Origin: Candidatus Altimarinota bacterium | GTDB lineage: Bacteria > Patescibacteriota > Gracilibacteria > BD1-5 > UBA2023 | Reading direction: 5' to 3' | Assembly: GCA_023230505.1 (NCBI GenBank) | Contig: JALNXF010000001.1 | Location: 248,001-312,000 of the forward strand | DNA length: 64,000 nt | Shown here: positions 32,367-43,262 of the stretch, one piece after another | Position numbering within the stretch: the first letter of the stretch is position 1 | How the letters are laid out: every line of letters begins with the position of its first letter | Position numbers and translations under genes: made by a program | Notes under the pieces: model-generated | Seen by the model: the letters and a program-made list of their open reading frames with translations, nothing else | Told to the model about the DNA's origin: nothing | Databases searched by the model: none

Positions 32367-32402
32367 TTATTTTTTTGATTTTTTGAAAAAATTTATATAA
32401 TT
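32367..32402 (+). repeat. Promoter-bearing direct repeat, right copy (pheT promoter)
   Basis: The second copy of the identical 36-base block, 33 bases upstream of the pheT ATG at 32435. The -10 TATAAT is 32396-32401. Copies are 575 bases apart, so the interval 31828-32402 including the toxin-antitoxin-like pair is bounded by the repeats. Confidence 0.8.
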
Positions 32403-32434
32403 TGGCACATTAAAATTAATTATTAATTGTAAAC

Positions 32435-34876
32435 ATGAAAATTTCTTTAAATTGGGTGTCAGCTTTTACTGATATTAGTGGCGTTTTGAATGATTTATGA
32501 GTGAGAAATTTAGCTCATAAATTTTCTATTTATACAGCTGAAATTGATTGAATTGAATCTTTCGGGCAGGAAAATAAAATAGTAATTTGAAAAGTTTTGG
32601 AGGTAAAATCTCATTCTGATTCTGATCATTTGAATGTAGTACAAGTTGATTTATGAAAAATGTGAAAGACTCAAATAGTTTGTTGAGCTGCAAATGTTGC
32701 GACTGCAAAATATGTGCCAGTGGCTACTATTTGAGCAAAACTTGGAGAATGATTTGAAATAAAAGCGACAAAGCTTAGATGAGAAGAAAGTAATTGAATG
32801 ATTTGTAGTGAAGATGAGCTTGGTTTTCAAGAAGACAGAGCTCCTGGAATTATGAAATTAGAAGAAATTTTTGATGAAAAAATACTCGAATCTAATTTAT
32901 GAAAACCATTTTTTGATTTAGAAATTGAATTGCCAGGATTTGATGGAAAGAATTTTAAGATGAAATTATCTGACATTGTTTTTGAAATTGATAATAAATT
33001 TATTACAAATAGACCTGATTTATTCAGTGTTATCGGAAATGCTCGTGAGTTTGGTGCGATATTTTCACTCAATTTTAGAGATTATATTAAGAAATTTAGC
33101 TCTACTCAAAATAAGCTAAAAGTAAGTATTGAGTCAGACAAGGTTTTAGCTTATAATCTTGTAAAAATAGATAATGTAAATGCTTCTATTTCACCTTTTG
33201 CAATTAGATATTTACTATTTAAATCTTGAATAAATTCAAAATTTGATATGGTTGATATGACTAATTATATTATGACTGAACTTGGTCAACCAATGCACGC
33301 TTTCGATGCTGATAAAATCAGTTGAAATATTTCTGTTAGAATGGCGAAAAATGGAGAAAAAATAAATGCACTAAACGGAGAAATTTATGAATTAAATGAA
33401 ACTGATTTAGTTATAGCTGATGAGTCTAAAATTTTAGCTTTAGCTTGAATTATGTGATGAATTGAATCAGCTGTTTCAGAAAATACAAAAAATATTTATC
33501 TAGAATCTGCTTGTTTTGATCCAACTTCTGTTAGATTAACTTCTCTGAGATTAGCGCTTCGCTCTGATTCTTCAACGAGATATGAGAAATCTTTTGACCC
33601 ATTAATGTCTGAAATTGCACTAAGTAGAGCTGTTGATTTTTTAAATTATCTAGGAAAGGATTATCAAATTTTTGATTATTCAAGTTATTTAAATAAAAGC
33701 ATTATTAAAAATATTGAAATTTGAATAGACAAATTCTTTATAGAAAACAAATTATGAATAGAAATTGAAAAAAATGAAATTGAAAGAATTTTAAAAGCGC
33801 TTTGATTTGAATTTAGTCTAAATTGAGATACATACAAAATTAAAGTCCCATCTTGGAGGGCGACTAAGGATATTTCAATAAAAGAGGATATTGTAGAGGA
33901 AATCGGTAGAATAAATTGATATGATAAAATTGAGGATACTCCAATAAAATGAGATTTCACGATTTGAGCCAAAAATAAAACAATTGAGTTAAAAGATAAA
34001 ATTATTAATCATTTTGGATCTCATAATTTTTTCGAAGTTTATAATTATTCATTTTCTAATGAAATATTAGATGAAAAAATATGAATTATAGACCACTCTA
34101 ATTCGATTAAAATAGTAAATGCCTATAGTAATGAATTCACAATTTTGAGAAGAAATATGGTTGCTAATTTACTTCAAAATGTTGCTGATAATATAAAAAT
34201 ATGAAGTGATTTTGCATTTTTTGAGCTTTGAAAAACTCACCAAAAAGCTTGAGATAAATTTGAGGAAAATTTAAATATAGCCTGAATTTCATACAATAGA
34301 GATTTTGATTTTGTGAAATCTGCTATTTCTGGATTTCTAGATTTTATTTTGCCAGGAATTAATTATAGTGTAAATCAAGGGACTGATATATCAGAATTTC
34401 CTTATTTTCACCCAAATAAATCATGAAATTTTGTTCTAGAAAATTGAAAAAAATTAGTAACTTTTTGATATATTAATCCAATAGTAGCTTCAAATTTTTC
34501 GCTTGATGATAGTAATTTAATTTATTTTGAAATAGATTTTAATTTATTGTTTGATAATTATTTAGCTTCTAATTTAGAATTTAGCGAAATATCAAAATTT
34601 CCTGGAATTGATAGAGAACTTAATTTTGTAATTCCAGAAAAAACTCCAGTTTGAGAGATTATTGAGGTAATAAATAATTCTGATATTCTTATTAGAAACA
34701 CTAGAGTTATTGATATTTACAGAAATGAAGAAAAAGTTTGAGAAAATAAAAAATCTATAACATTTTCAGTTTTTATTCAGGATTTTGAAAAAACTATGAC
34801 AGACGATATAGCTCTTATTATTCAAAACAAAATAATTGCAAATCTAGCTAAAACATGAGTTGAATTAAGAAAATAA
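32435..34876 (+). CDS. pheT: Phenylalanyl-tRNA synthetase beta chain
   Basis: PheT, the 813-residue beta subunit of PheRS. N-terminal MKISLNWV, the tRNA-binding EMAP-like domain ([31 protein letters not shown]), B3/4 editing domain ([17 protein letters not shown]), B5 ([27 protein letters not shown]), class II-like pseudo-catalytic domain ([18 protein letters not shown]) and the C-terminal ferredoxin-like anticodon-binding domain ([34 protein letters not shown]). The alpha chain, pheS, is not in the window, an unusual separation. The start follows the duplicated promoter element. Confidence 0.95.
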
Positions 34877-34900
34877 TTTTAATATTAATAAAAAATTCCT

Positions 34901-35959
34901 ATGTGAAATATAATTTTTCTTATAAGCTATTTACTTCTATCTTTTTTATTTACTTTTATTTTAATTCCTCCTTATATAAAATTTTTACATAAATATAAGC
35001 TCTGAAAACAAATTAGAGAGGAATGATTAATTTGAAAAGCTACGGAATTTGCCAAACTCCATAAAAGTAAGACTTGAACTCCTACGATGTGAGCTTGAAT
35101 AATTCTTTTTATGATAATTTTTCTTGTTGTAGTTTCAATGATTTTACAGCATTACTGAGCAGATATCCTACATTTTTTTAATATAAAAGTAAAATATAGT
35201 TTATTTAATAGAAATGAGACTTATTTGCCATTATTTACACTTTTTACAGTTGGATGATTAGGTTTAATTGACGATTATATGAATGTAAGATGAATTTGAA
35301 GAACAAAGTGAATTTCGGCAAAATTTAAAATGATTTGGTTAATACTTTTTTCACTTATTTGAGCTTATTGGTTTTACTTTAAATTAGGTCATACAAGTTT
35401 TAATTTTCCATTTTTATGAGATATTCATCTTTGATTTTTTTATATTCCACTTTTTATATTTATAATTATTTCAATGGCAAATGCAGTCAATATTACCGAC
35501 TGACTTGACTGACTAGCTTGAGGACTTCTACTTTTTAATTATTCTGTTTACGCAATAATTACCTATAATCAAAAACTTCTAATTCTCTCAGCTCTTTGTA
35601 TGATTATTGTCTGAGCTCTTATTGCTTTCTTGTGGTTTAATATCAAGCCTGCAAAATTTTATATGTGAGATGTCTGAGCCCTCGCACTCTGAGCTAATCT
35701 CTGAATTATGGCTATGATGACTGATACACTTATTGTTCTTGTAATTATTTCTTGAATTTATATTCTAGAAATATTAAGTGTAATTATTCAAATGACCTCT
35801 AAAAAACTCAGAAACTGAAAAAAAATCTTCCGTATTGCACCATTTCATCATCATCTTGAAGCTATCTGATGGAAAGAAGAATCTGTAGTCATGAGATTTT
35901 GGCTTATCGGTATGATATTATCTAGTATTGGATTGATAGTGAGTTTGTTGTTGAAATAA
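34901..35959 (+). CDS. mraY: Phospho-N-acetylmuramoyl-pentapeptide transferase
   Basis: MraY transfers phospho-MurNAc-pentapeptide to undecaprenyl phosphate at the inner membrane, giving lipid I. The 352-residue length is normal, with about ten membrane helices. Motifs: EEGLIGKATEFAKLHKSKTGTPTMGAG (family opening), GLIDDYMNV (Asp-Asp catalytic), ANAVNITDGLDGLAGG, and HHHLEAIGWKEESVVMRFWLIG. Codon 2 is TGA (MG...), and the DGLDGLAGG motif has TGA glycines. It is 24 bases after pheT. murF is 27 kb upstream, so the usual dcw cluster is dispersed. Confidence 0.96.
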
Positions 35960-35969
35960 GCTAATTTTG

Positions 35970-36018
35970 AAAATTCAGAAAATTATCCCGCATTCTGCGG
36001 GATAATTTTCTGAATTTT
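35970..36018 (+). terminator. Very strong terminator after mraY
   Basis: A perfect 23-pair stem (arms 35970-35992 and 35996-36018, 3-base loop, core TCCCGCATTCTGCGGGA) ending in a T run. The same core occurs in the terminator at 37617. Confidence 0.9.
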
Positions 36019-36044
36019 TTCAAAAGTCTAAAAACTTTTTTATT

Positions 36045-36680
36045 TTATCTGATAGGATAAATTGCACTTACTCACTGAGAACAACAGCAGATATAACCAC
36101 TTGATCCTTGTTGATAATTAACTCAAGTGGAACACTCATAATTATATCAATAAAAACCACTCCAAGCCCAAAAGGTTATTCCCCATACGCATGAAGCTGA
36201 TGAGACTGAATTCTGACATGCTGTATTACAATTTTGTCAACTTGTCGTTGTAACTGTTATAAATCTTCAACCTGTTGTTCATCAAGCTAAACAAGCTCAT
36301 GCAAATATATTTTTTAATTCCCATTCATTACTAATTCTTCAATATATTTGTCATCATACTTTTAAATCTCAATTTACTTGTAATTTAGATGTAGGAGTTA
36401 TTCAAATTCAAACATTTCATCAATTATAAGAGATATTACTTCAAGAAGTAATCCACTGACTACTTACTTTACTATCTACACTTTCTTTCAGATATCTAAT
36501 GTTATTTAAAGTATCATTCCAAGCCGAAGCTGTAAGTCAACTTCAGGCTCATACATCAGTTTGAATTGTCCAAGTGTATGCATAAACTAATCCAATAATT
36601 CAAATTCAAAGAGTAAATCAAATAGAGACTAATAATCAATTTCCAATTTTAGAAACTAATCTTTTTAATAAAGTTCTCAT
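36045..36680 (-). CDS. Secreted protein with a fibre-like VGIG repeat and a cysteine-rich end
   Basis: A 211-residue protein. The N-terminus has a basic region and one hydrophobic helix (LLVSIGFTLGIGIIGLVYAYTW) that looks like a membrane anchor. A segment with GNVGIGITPTSKLQVNGDLKVGG and QIYGRI follows; this VGIG-x-x-x-S-KLxVNG pattern occurs in trimeric surface and tail-fibre proteins. The C-terminal half is Ser/Gly/Cys-rich (CLAGG, CNTACQNSVSSASC, YECSTG, YICCCSQG) and should form several disulphides outside the cell. Function unknown; a surface attachment protein is likely. It is convergent with mraY. Confidence 0.65.
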
Positions 36681-36776
36681 AAATATAAAATTAAGAAATA
36701 TAAAAATTCTTGTACCCATTCTATTTTTTTTTTTTTTTTGGTTTTTTAAATTTTAAAAAAATTTATAACAAAAAAT

Positions 36777-36909
36777 GGGTAATTATCCGATTGTCGCCAG
36801 ACAAATTCCCATTAATACTCTTTAAAAAGCAAAAGTGGTAAGGATAATTACCCACCTTTTATGCTTTTAAAACAAAAAGAATATTAATTATTAAAAGAAT
36901 TTATCTGGC
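36777..36909. other. Non-coding inverted-repeat region (possible structured RNA or MITE-like)
   Basis: The gap 36681-37009 has no gene. It holds perfect inverted repeats: GGGTAATTATCC (36777-36788) with GGATAATTACCC (36842-36853), and the nearly perfect GCCAGACAAATTC (36796-36808) with GAATTTATCTGGC (36897-36909). Between them, ATTAATACTCTTT and AAAGAATATTAAT are also nearly complementary, so the region folds into nested hairpins. It is followed on the plus side by a poly-A/T stretch and a terminator. No RNA family recognised. Confidence 0.55.
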
Positions 36910-36964
36910 ACTTTTATTTTATCCTTTTTGAATAAAATGCAAACTTTTTTAATAAAACACAAAA

Positions 36965-36993
36965 AAAAGACCAGTTTCAAAAACTAGTCTTTT
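36965..36993 (-). terminator. Terminator of the DUF6922/AbiEii-remnant unit
   Basis: Stem AAAAGACCAGTTT / AAACTAGTCTTTT (one G-T pair on the minus strand) followed by a T run on the minus strand. Confidence 0.75.
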
Positions 36994-37009
36994 AGATTAT
37001 ATATAAAAT

Positions 37010-37240
37010 TTATTTTCCTAGATAGTCTTTTACTATTTTCTCTAACTTTCTTTTAATAAACGAAAAGCTATATTTAGAATTTTTCATAATTAGTTTTTCG
37101 TCTTTGATGTCATCAAAATATACAAGAGATTTTAGAATTTGAGTTTTAATTACAATATTTCCAAATTTCTTTAAAAAACTATCCAGTAAATTATTAATTC
37201 AAATTGCTTGAATTATAAAATATAAATCCACATATTTTAT
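37010..37240 (-). pseudogene. Decayed AbiEii/DUF1814-type nucleotidyltransferase, C-terminal remnant
   Basis: An open frame without a start codon, directly overlapping the end of the upstream gene. It reads IKYVDLYFIIQAIG, then NNLLDSFLKKFGNIVIKTQILKSLVYFDD and a final SFSFIKRKLEKIVKDYLGK, matching the C-terminal third of AbiEii-family toxins (pattern D-x-x-DLYFLL then hILKSLxYF). The N-terminal nucleotidyltransferase domain (normally with GGTAL...) is gone, so an internal deletion of about two-thirds has happened. It ends with a normal TAA and a terminator. The product would be inactive. Confidence 0.65.
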
Positions 37241-37542
37241 CTAAAACTTCTTTGAAATACAGGTTTGTTGAGTTGGTCATACATGCTATTTTGTTTAATT
37301 TTTAATTCTTTTATTCAAAAAAATAATCACCATAATTTCTGCGATTTAACATCTAAATTAGTGTAATTTTTTCTAAAATAATCTTTTAAAAAATCATATC
37401 AAACTTCCTTTACAAGCAAATCCATATCCTCTAAATCTCAAAAAGACATAACTCTGTTAATCACAATATCATCATTAAACTTTAGCTTAGTTAAATCATA
37501 TTCCCAAAGAATTTTTTTAAAATTTGATGATATTTTATTCAT
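37237..37542 (-). CDS. DUF6922-like protein, partner of AbiEii-type toxins
   Basis: A 101-residue protein resembling the small companions of AbiEii/DUF1814 nucleotidyltransferases: LWEYDLTKLKFNDDIVINRVMSFGDLEDMDLLVKEVG, then LKDYFRKNYTNLDVKSQKLWGLFF. The INRVMSFGDLEDM element and KSQKLWGLFFG match the pattern RVLxxGDLxxxxxL ... LSPKTxNFWxLxFG. The gene is intact, with TGA glycines, but its downstream partner is truncated and would be in another frame. It may be a leftover half of a toxin-antitoxin system. Confidence 0.6.
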
Positions 37543-37616
37543 TTTTGTAAAGTTATTTTAACCCAACTCTATTATACAGATTTTTCAAAAAATTCAAAAG
37601 TTTTATAGATAAATAT

Positions 37617-37651
37617 AAATAATAATCCCGCATTCTGCGGGATTATTATTT
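37617..37651 (-). terminator. Terminator of the beta-propeller gene
   Basis: A 16-pair stem (arms 37617-37632 and 37636-37651) with loop TTC and core TCCCGCATTCTGCGGGA, the same core as the mraY terminator; T-rich on the minus strand. Confidence 0.75.
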
Positions 37652-37666
37652 TGAATTTGGAATAGA

Positions 37667-39946
37667 CTATTTCATCTCCACCTCACCAACTTTTCCAAAT
37701 CCGGTGCTTGTATCGTTTATTTGGATTTTGTCGTTGCTGACTGTGAGCCAGAGGTTATCTAGATATAGATTTCTTATAACAAATGAGTTATTGTAATCCC
37801 AAATTTTATTTGCCAGGTATTCTCAGATTGGAGATGATTGGTAGCAGTATGTTGGAATATATTGCGATACTGGTGGACAATATTCTCAGCCTCAAATTAT
37901 CTTTTCACATTCTGGAGTTGTATCTACATTGGCATATGTGGCACATTCTTTTGTTCTTTCTTGCTCGAGTCAAGTTGGGTCAATGTGAGTTACTCTTGCC
38001 TTTTCTTTAATTCAAATGTCTTTGTCAATATTAATTGCAAGAGATCATTGGAATACATCTATATTTCTATAAGATGTAGAATAATCAGAAGCATTTATGT
38101 AGAGAGTTGCTGGTAGGAAAAGTAACTTTTTAGATGATTGCCATGTGAATAATCTAGGATTTGATAGAGCCTCTGAACTACTTCCAGCTCATCCTAGAGT
38201 TAGAGTGTAGGTTTGTTTTGGATTGGCAAAATCAGAAATATTATATAAATCTACTTTAACTCCATTATTTTGTGTTCCTCACCATTGGTTTGTTTTTGTG
38301 TCATATCCGAGCCCAATTAGATAATCAGAATTGTAAGGATGCAAATATGTAGAATAACCTGGAATTTTTAGTTCTCAAAGAATTTCTGGCTTAGTTGGGT
38401 CTACCACATTTATTACAAAAAGCTGATCTATTTGCTGAAATGTTACGAGATACAATTTATCTTGAATAAATCTAGAGCTTTGAAATGTTTCTCATTTTGC
38501 GATATTAGATAAGCTTCCGGTCACTTTCAAATCTTTATCAAGAATAAATAGGGAAGTATATCTTTCTGGATAATTAACTGATGTCACTATTCTAAAATAT
38601 CAACTAGACTCATCCATTGAGTATTGATTTAGTGGAGTTCCAGCAACAATTGTAGTAGCTTTATAACTTATGATATTTTTATTTATACTATACTTGTGAA
38701 TTAGTGTATTTTCTCATGAACTATAAAATGGCATCGCACAAGGAAGCGTTGGACAAGGAGCTCTGAAACACTGGATTACAGGACAACTAAAATTGTAGTT
38801 TGTGTATAGAGAAGATGTGATATATAAGCTATCTGTGCTCATATGGATTTCTGATACATCTCCAAAAAGTAATTTTGTTTTAATTTCTTCCTTCGGATTT
38901 GCTATATTTATAGCAGAAACTGTAACATAACTTGGTGTGAAATTATATTTTTTCATAGTTTCGCGGTCTGGAATAAGATATTCAATATCCACACATTTTG
39001 AATCATAATCAGATGTTAGATTATATGGAATTTTTTTTCATCTTACAGATACATTTTGTTCTCTTGCAATATCAGTTGGTCTTAACTCAGATTTTCTTGG
39101 AAGAAGTCTTTTGGCTTCCATATCAGCGTTTAGTTTAGTATCATTTAATGTTTGTACATTTTTAATCATTGGTCCATAGAAATTATGGTATGGGAAATTA
39201 AAATCAGTTTTTGAGATAATATAGACATAATCTCAGATTTTTCTTGATTTCATGATGTCTCCGTCTGTTTGATAGAATTTATCAATTTTTAGATTATTAA
39301 TATCAGTTGTATCATAAGCGACTACAATTGATTTTGTGGCTCTATTAAACCAATAATAATTATAATTTGCGTTTGAATATTTAGTAGCAGTAATAATTAA
39401 TTTATTTTGTCATATAAATAATTCTGGATTAGAATATGAGCCTGGCACATTTATTGTTTTAATGATATCGTATTTTTCATCTTCATTTTTTGATAAAATA
39501 TATACTTTATGATTTTTATTATTGTAGAAATAAATATATTTTCAATCAGTCTTAATTATCTCGCTCTCATCCACTCAAGCTACTTGAATATTTGTAGAAG
39601 AATAATCAGAAACTGGCTTTACTTCAACAGTTGATGAAGGAGATTTTACTTCGCTAGTTACTCATTGATTCGAGTCAGCTGCTTTATCAACTGTCATAAC
39701 ATCATCAAGTGGCATTACACCTCATCTATACATTCCTCATCCTGGGTTTATTTCAAAATAATCCTTAATAAATTTTTTCGTAACTTCTTCAAAATTTCCA
39801 CATGAAGAAAATTTTTGAAGTTTAAAATTCGCGTTCAAATTTTGAACACTTCAACTATTTTCAAGATTTACAAGACTATTGTCTTCACTTGCATTTGCGA
39901 TATTCAAACTAATTATGAATAAGGCTAAAATTATTAATTTTTTCAT
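37667..39946 (-). CDS. Secreted beta-propeller protein
   Basis: A 759-residue protein with a signal peptide (KKLIILALFIISLNIANA). A short region with a Cys (SSCGNFEEV) follows, then the large domain with the signature QVAGVDESEIIKTDGKYIYFYNN, a hallmark of a beta-propeller family (PF09826), with repeated KVYIL, GYSTYLHPYN, FALNI/LFVINVV, and DMDTYxNFYGPM blades. Two Cys-rich insertions (CPVIQCFRAPCPTLPCAMP; the C-terminal ECEKIIG/CPPVSQYIPTYCYQ) suggest disulphide-stabilised loops. It is probably surface-bound, function unknown. Its terminator is at 37617. Confidence 0.8.
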
Positions 39947-40093
39947 ATAATGTAATTATGAAATAAAACCTTGCAATTATAAAGTTTTTTTTAAAAAATA
40001 CAATAGATGTTAGATTTTATTAATATTATCTGGAAAAAAATTAATTTATAGATATAATACTTTTATTAAAAATAAAAATTAATTCAAAAAAGA

Positions 40094-42370
40094 ATGGGAA
40101 ATCAAATATTAGAAGATTCATTTAAACGCGTAGATTATTCAAATATCGACTTAATTGTCGAAGAAATAATTACAAAAGCTATTTCTTATATGCCGAAAGT
40201 CTCTGAGGAGGAAATAAGAAATGATATTACAAAAGCTTATTTGTATTCACGCGATGCGCATGAATGACAATTTAGACAATCATGAGATCCTTATATAATT
40301 CATCCAGTTAAGGCGACTCGCGAACTTCTAATTTTAAATCCTGATATTGTTACAATTCAAGCATGCTTACTTCATGATGTGCCAGAGGATACTACTAAGA
40401 CTGTTGAGGATATTGAAGAAGTTTTCTGAGCTGAAGTTGCTTATATTACTAGCTGAATGGAGAAATTATCAAAACTTAAATATAAATGAGAACAAAGAGG
40501 TATTGCTAGTCTTCGTAAAATGTTTATCGCGATGAGTGAGGATATTAGAGTAATTTTTGTGAAATTAGCTGATAGAATTCATAATATGAAGACTCTTGAA
40601 TTTCATCCAAATCCAGAAAAAAGAAAAAGAATTTCAGAAGAAACTTTAAATATTTATGCTCCAATTGCTGATAGATTAGGTATTTTTGATTTTAAGGAAT
40701 CATTAGAAAATTTATGTTTTAAGAATTTGTATCCTATTGAATTTAATAAAATTCAAAGTGAATTAGATGCTATTAAATGAGAACAAAATATTTTTAGTAA
40801 AAATGTAAAGGACTATATCTTCAAAATTGTCCCAGATAATATTCCTTTAATAGATATTTCATGTAGAATTAAATCTCCTTATAGTATTTATAAAAAAATG
40901 AAGAGAAAATGATATTCACGCGTTGAAGATCTACATGATTTGTTTGCCTTAAGAATTATTACAAATTCTATCCCAAATTGTTATGAAATTCTTTGAGAAT
41001 TACACAATAAATGGTCTCCAATCCCAAAAAGATTTAAGGATTATATAGCTCTTCCAAAAGAAAATTGATATCAAAGCTTACATACTACTGTTACCTGAGT
41101 TTTAAGAGAATTATGATCTGCCAGAACTCATCCAACTGAAATTCAAATTAGAACTCAAGAAATGCATTTAAAAGCTGAGATTTGAGTAGCTGCTCATTTT
41201 GCATATTCAGAGAGCTGAAAATCAAAAATTGCAAAAGATGCATATTGGGTTTCTGAAATTAAAAATATTGTTGATTCATCTCTAGATCAGGAAGATTCAG
41301 AATTTATGAGTAATATGAAATTATGAATTTTTGATGATAGAATTTTTGTTTTTTCTCCAAAATGAGATGTTATAAATTTACCAAAATGATCTACACCAGT
41401 TGATTTTGCTTATTATATTCATTCTGAGCTTTGAAATCACATTGCAATCGCAAAAGTTAATGGAAAAGTTGTTCCTCTTGATTATGAGTTAAATAATTGA
41501 GAAAGCGTTGAAATTATTGTTGATAAAAAAAGAAATCCTCTCTTGACTTGGTTGTCATTCATAAAGACTGCCAAGGCTCGTGATTTTATAAAAAGTTATA
41601 TAAACAAGACAAATAGGGAAGAATTAATTGAAAGATGAAAATTTATTTTAAATACTTACTTACAAAAGAATTTTTGAATTTGACTTGATAAAGACGTTAC
41701 AATTTTAAAAAACATTGATTGAAATATTCTTGATACAAGATGAAAGGAAGATATTTTGGTTCAAATTTGAAACCTCTCAAGAAAACCATGAAATATTATT
41801 TCAAAGCTTTTAGAAAATTCTAATTTTACAGCACTAAACAAATTAAAACTAATTAAAAAAGAGGAAGATAATCAGGATAACAAAAGGGAAATAACTAAAT
41901 CAAGGGATGATATTACAGATAATATTATAATTTGATGACAAAAAAATATTCCTTATAAATTATCTAGTTGTTGTGAACCTAAAAAATGAAATAAAATTGT
42001 TTGATATATGACCAGAAATTGAGTTAGTATTCACAAATTAAATTGTCCTTCATTAAAAAAATTAAGTTTTGACAGATTTATTCAAGCAAATTATGAATGA
42101 ACAGAAGAAAAACAAGAAGTTAGCTTAATTGTAGAAATGATTTTTAAAAATAAAATTTGAGTTCTTAAAAAGATCACTGACATATTTTTTCATATGTGAA
42201 TTAATATTGAGGAAATTCATACTGCTAAAGATTCTGATTGAAATATTAAAATTACTTTAAATTTGATAACAAACAATGAAGATTATTATATTTTCGATAG
42301 ACTTATTGATAAAATTAAATTAATTATTACCGATGAGTTTATTGATGCGAAATTACTTGAAATTAAATAA
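40094..42370 (+). CDS. rel: Bifunctional (p)ppGpp synthetase/hydrolase Rel
   Basis: A 758-residue long RSH enzyme with all domains. N-terminal HD hydrolase: SRDAHEGQFRQSGDPYIIHP, the HD pair in QACLLHDVPEDTT, and LADRIHNMKTL. Synthetase: RIKSPYSIYKKMKRKGY, DLFALRII, [55 protein letters not shown]. Zinc-finger: LSSCCEPKKGNKIVGYM, and C-terminal ACT (QEVSLIVEMIFKNKIGVLKKITDIF). The HD and synthetase motifs look intact, so both activities are likely. Having a full stringent-response enzyme fits the stress-signalling island downstream. Confidence 0.93.
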
Positions 42371-42402
42371 AAGACCCATTCGACTTCGCTCCGTTCCGCC
42401 GC

Positions 42403-42429
42403 GTCATTCTGAGCGTAGTCGAAGAATCT
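42403..42429. repeat. Dispersed GTCATT palindrome, copy 3
   Basis: GTCATTCTGAGC then GTAGTCGAAGAATCT, 27 bases, just after the rel stop. It is preceded by a G+C-rich TCGCTCCGTTCCGCC extension and is typical of mRNA-end hairpins. Confidence 0.7.
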
Positions 42430-42441
42430 TTTAAATATAAA

Positions 42442-43230
42442 TTACCTTTTTGTTAAAAAACAATTTCATCATTCTCTCTTTATAATGTCTAAACAATGAG
42501 TATATAATGAATTATAATTATTTTGCACTGAAATTTCCTTTAATCTATTTATAGATGTGATGTATTTGAGTTTTACAAGTTCTCATAATTTTTCTCTAGA
42601 TAAATGCAAGTTATATTTATTCAAAAATTTATTTATAAGATAAGAATCAATTTTATTTTTATTATCTCTAATGAGTAGGGAATCGAGAATACTGAGCTCT
42701 TCATCTGAAATTCTTAAATCAATATTATTTATATTTATTATTTTAGTAAATTTCTTAAATTTAGTGAAAATATTAGTATTTTCACTTTTTTTTCAAGAAA
42801 TTAATTTTTTAAAAATTATTTTATGTTTTTTTGATAAAGTAACTATTTTATCTACTTCTTTATTGTAGATAATTATTTTTGGACTAACGGAATAATCATT
42901 TAATAAAACTTCTAGTGCCTTTATATTTCAGATAAAATACTCACTTCAAGCAATATCAGTTATTATCTTTTTAAGAATTTTCCAATAATAGAGGTCTATT
43001 ATCTCAATATCTTTTATTTTTTTTCAATTACTCACAAAATACAGCGAGTTTTTTATTGGAATAATAATGTCTAGTGCTTTAAGTCTGTATATAATTTTAT
43101 AAATTGAGCTTATATTTTTTGTACTTCATTTTCGAAAATCTGGATCAAAAATACTTCATATTTCAACTAAAGAAAGTATTTGTCATTCTTTTTTAGACAA
43201 TTTATTAACAATTTTGTCAAAATCTATCAT
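42442..43230 (-). CDS. AbiEi-like transcriptional regulator (orphan)
   Basis: A 262-residue protein. The N-terminal winged-helix (GQILSLVEIGSIFDPDFRKGSTKNISSIYKIIYRLKALDIIIPI) is followed by an AbiEi-like C-terminal domain (FIGNIKALEVLLNDYSVSPKIIIYNKEVDKIV). AbiEi proteins are autoregulating antitoxins of AbiEii nucleotidyltransferase toxins, but no toxin gene is adjacent. Three operator-like repeats sit in the upstream region. Hence it may be a stand-alone repressor or a leftover antitoxin. The similarity is based on pattern and is weaker than for neighbouring genes. Confidence 0.55.
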
Positions 43231-43262
43231 AAGTTAATTTGCTTTAAATAAGATAAAAATAA

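Noticed and set aside
37783..38116. Two overlapping plus-strand ORFs rich in hydrophobic residues
   Set aside because: Both are opposite to the beta-propeller gene, which carries a strong signature and signal peptide.
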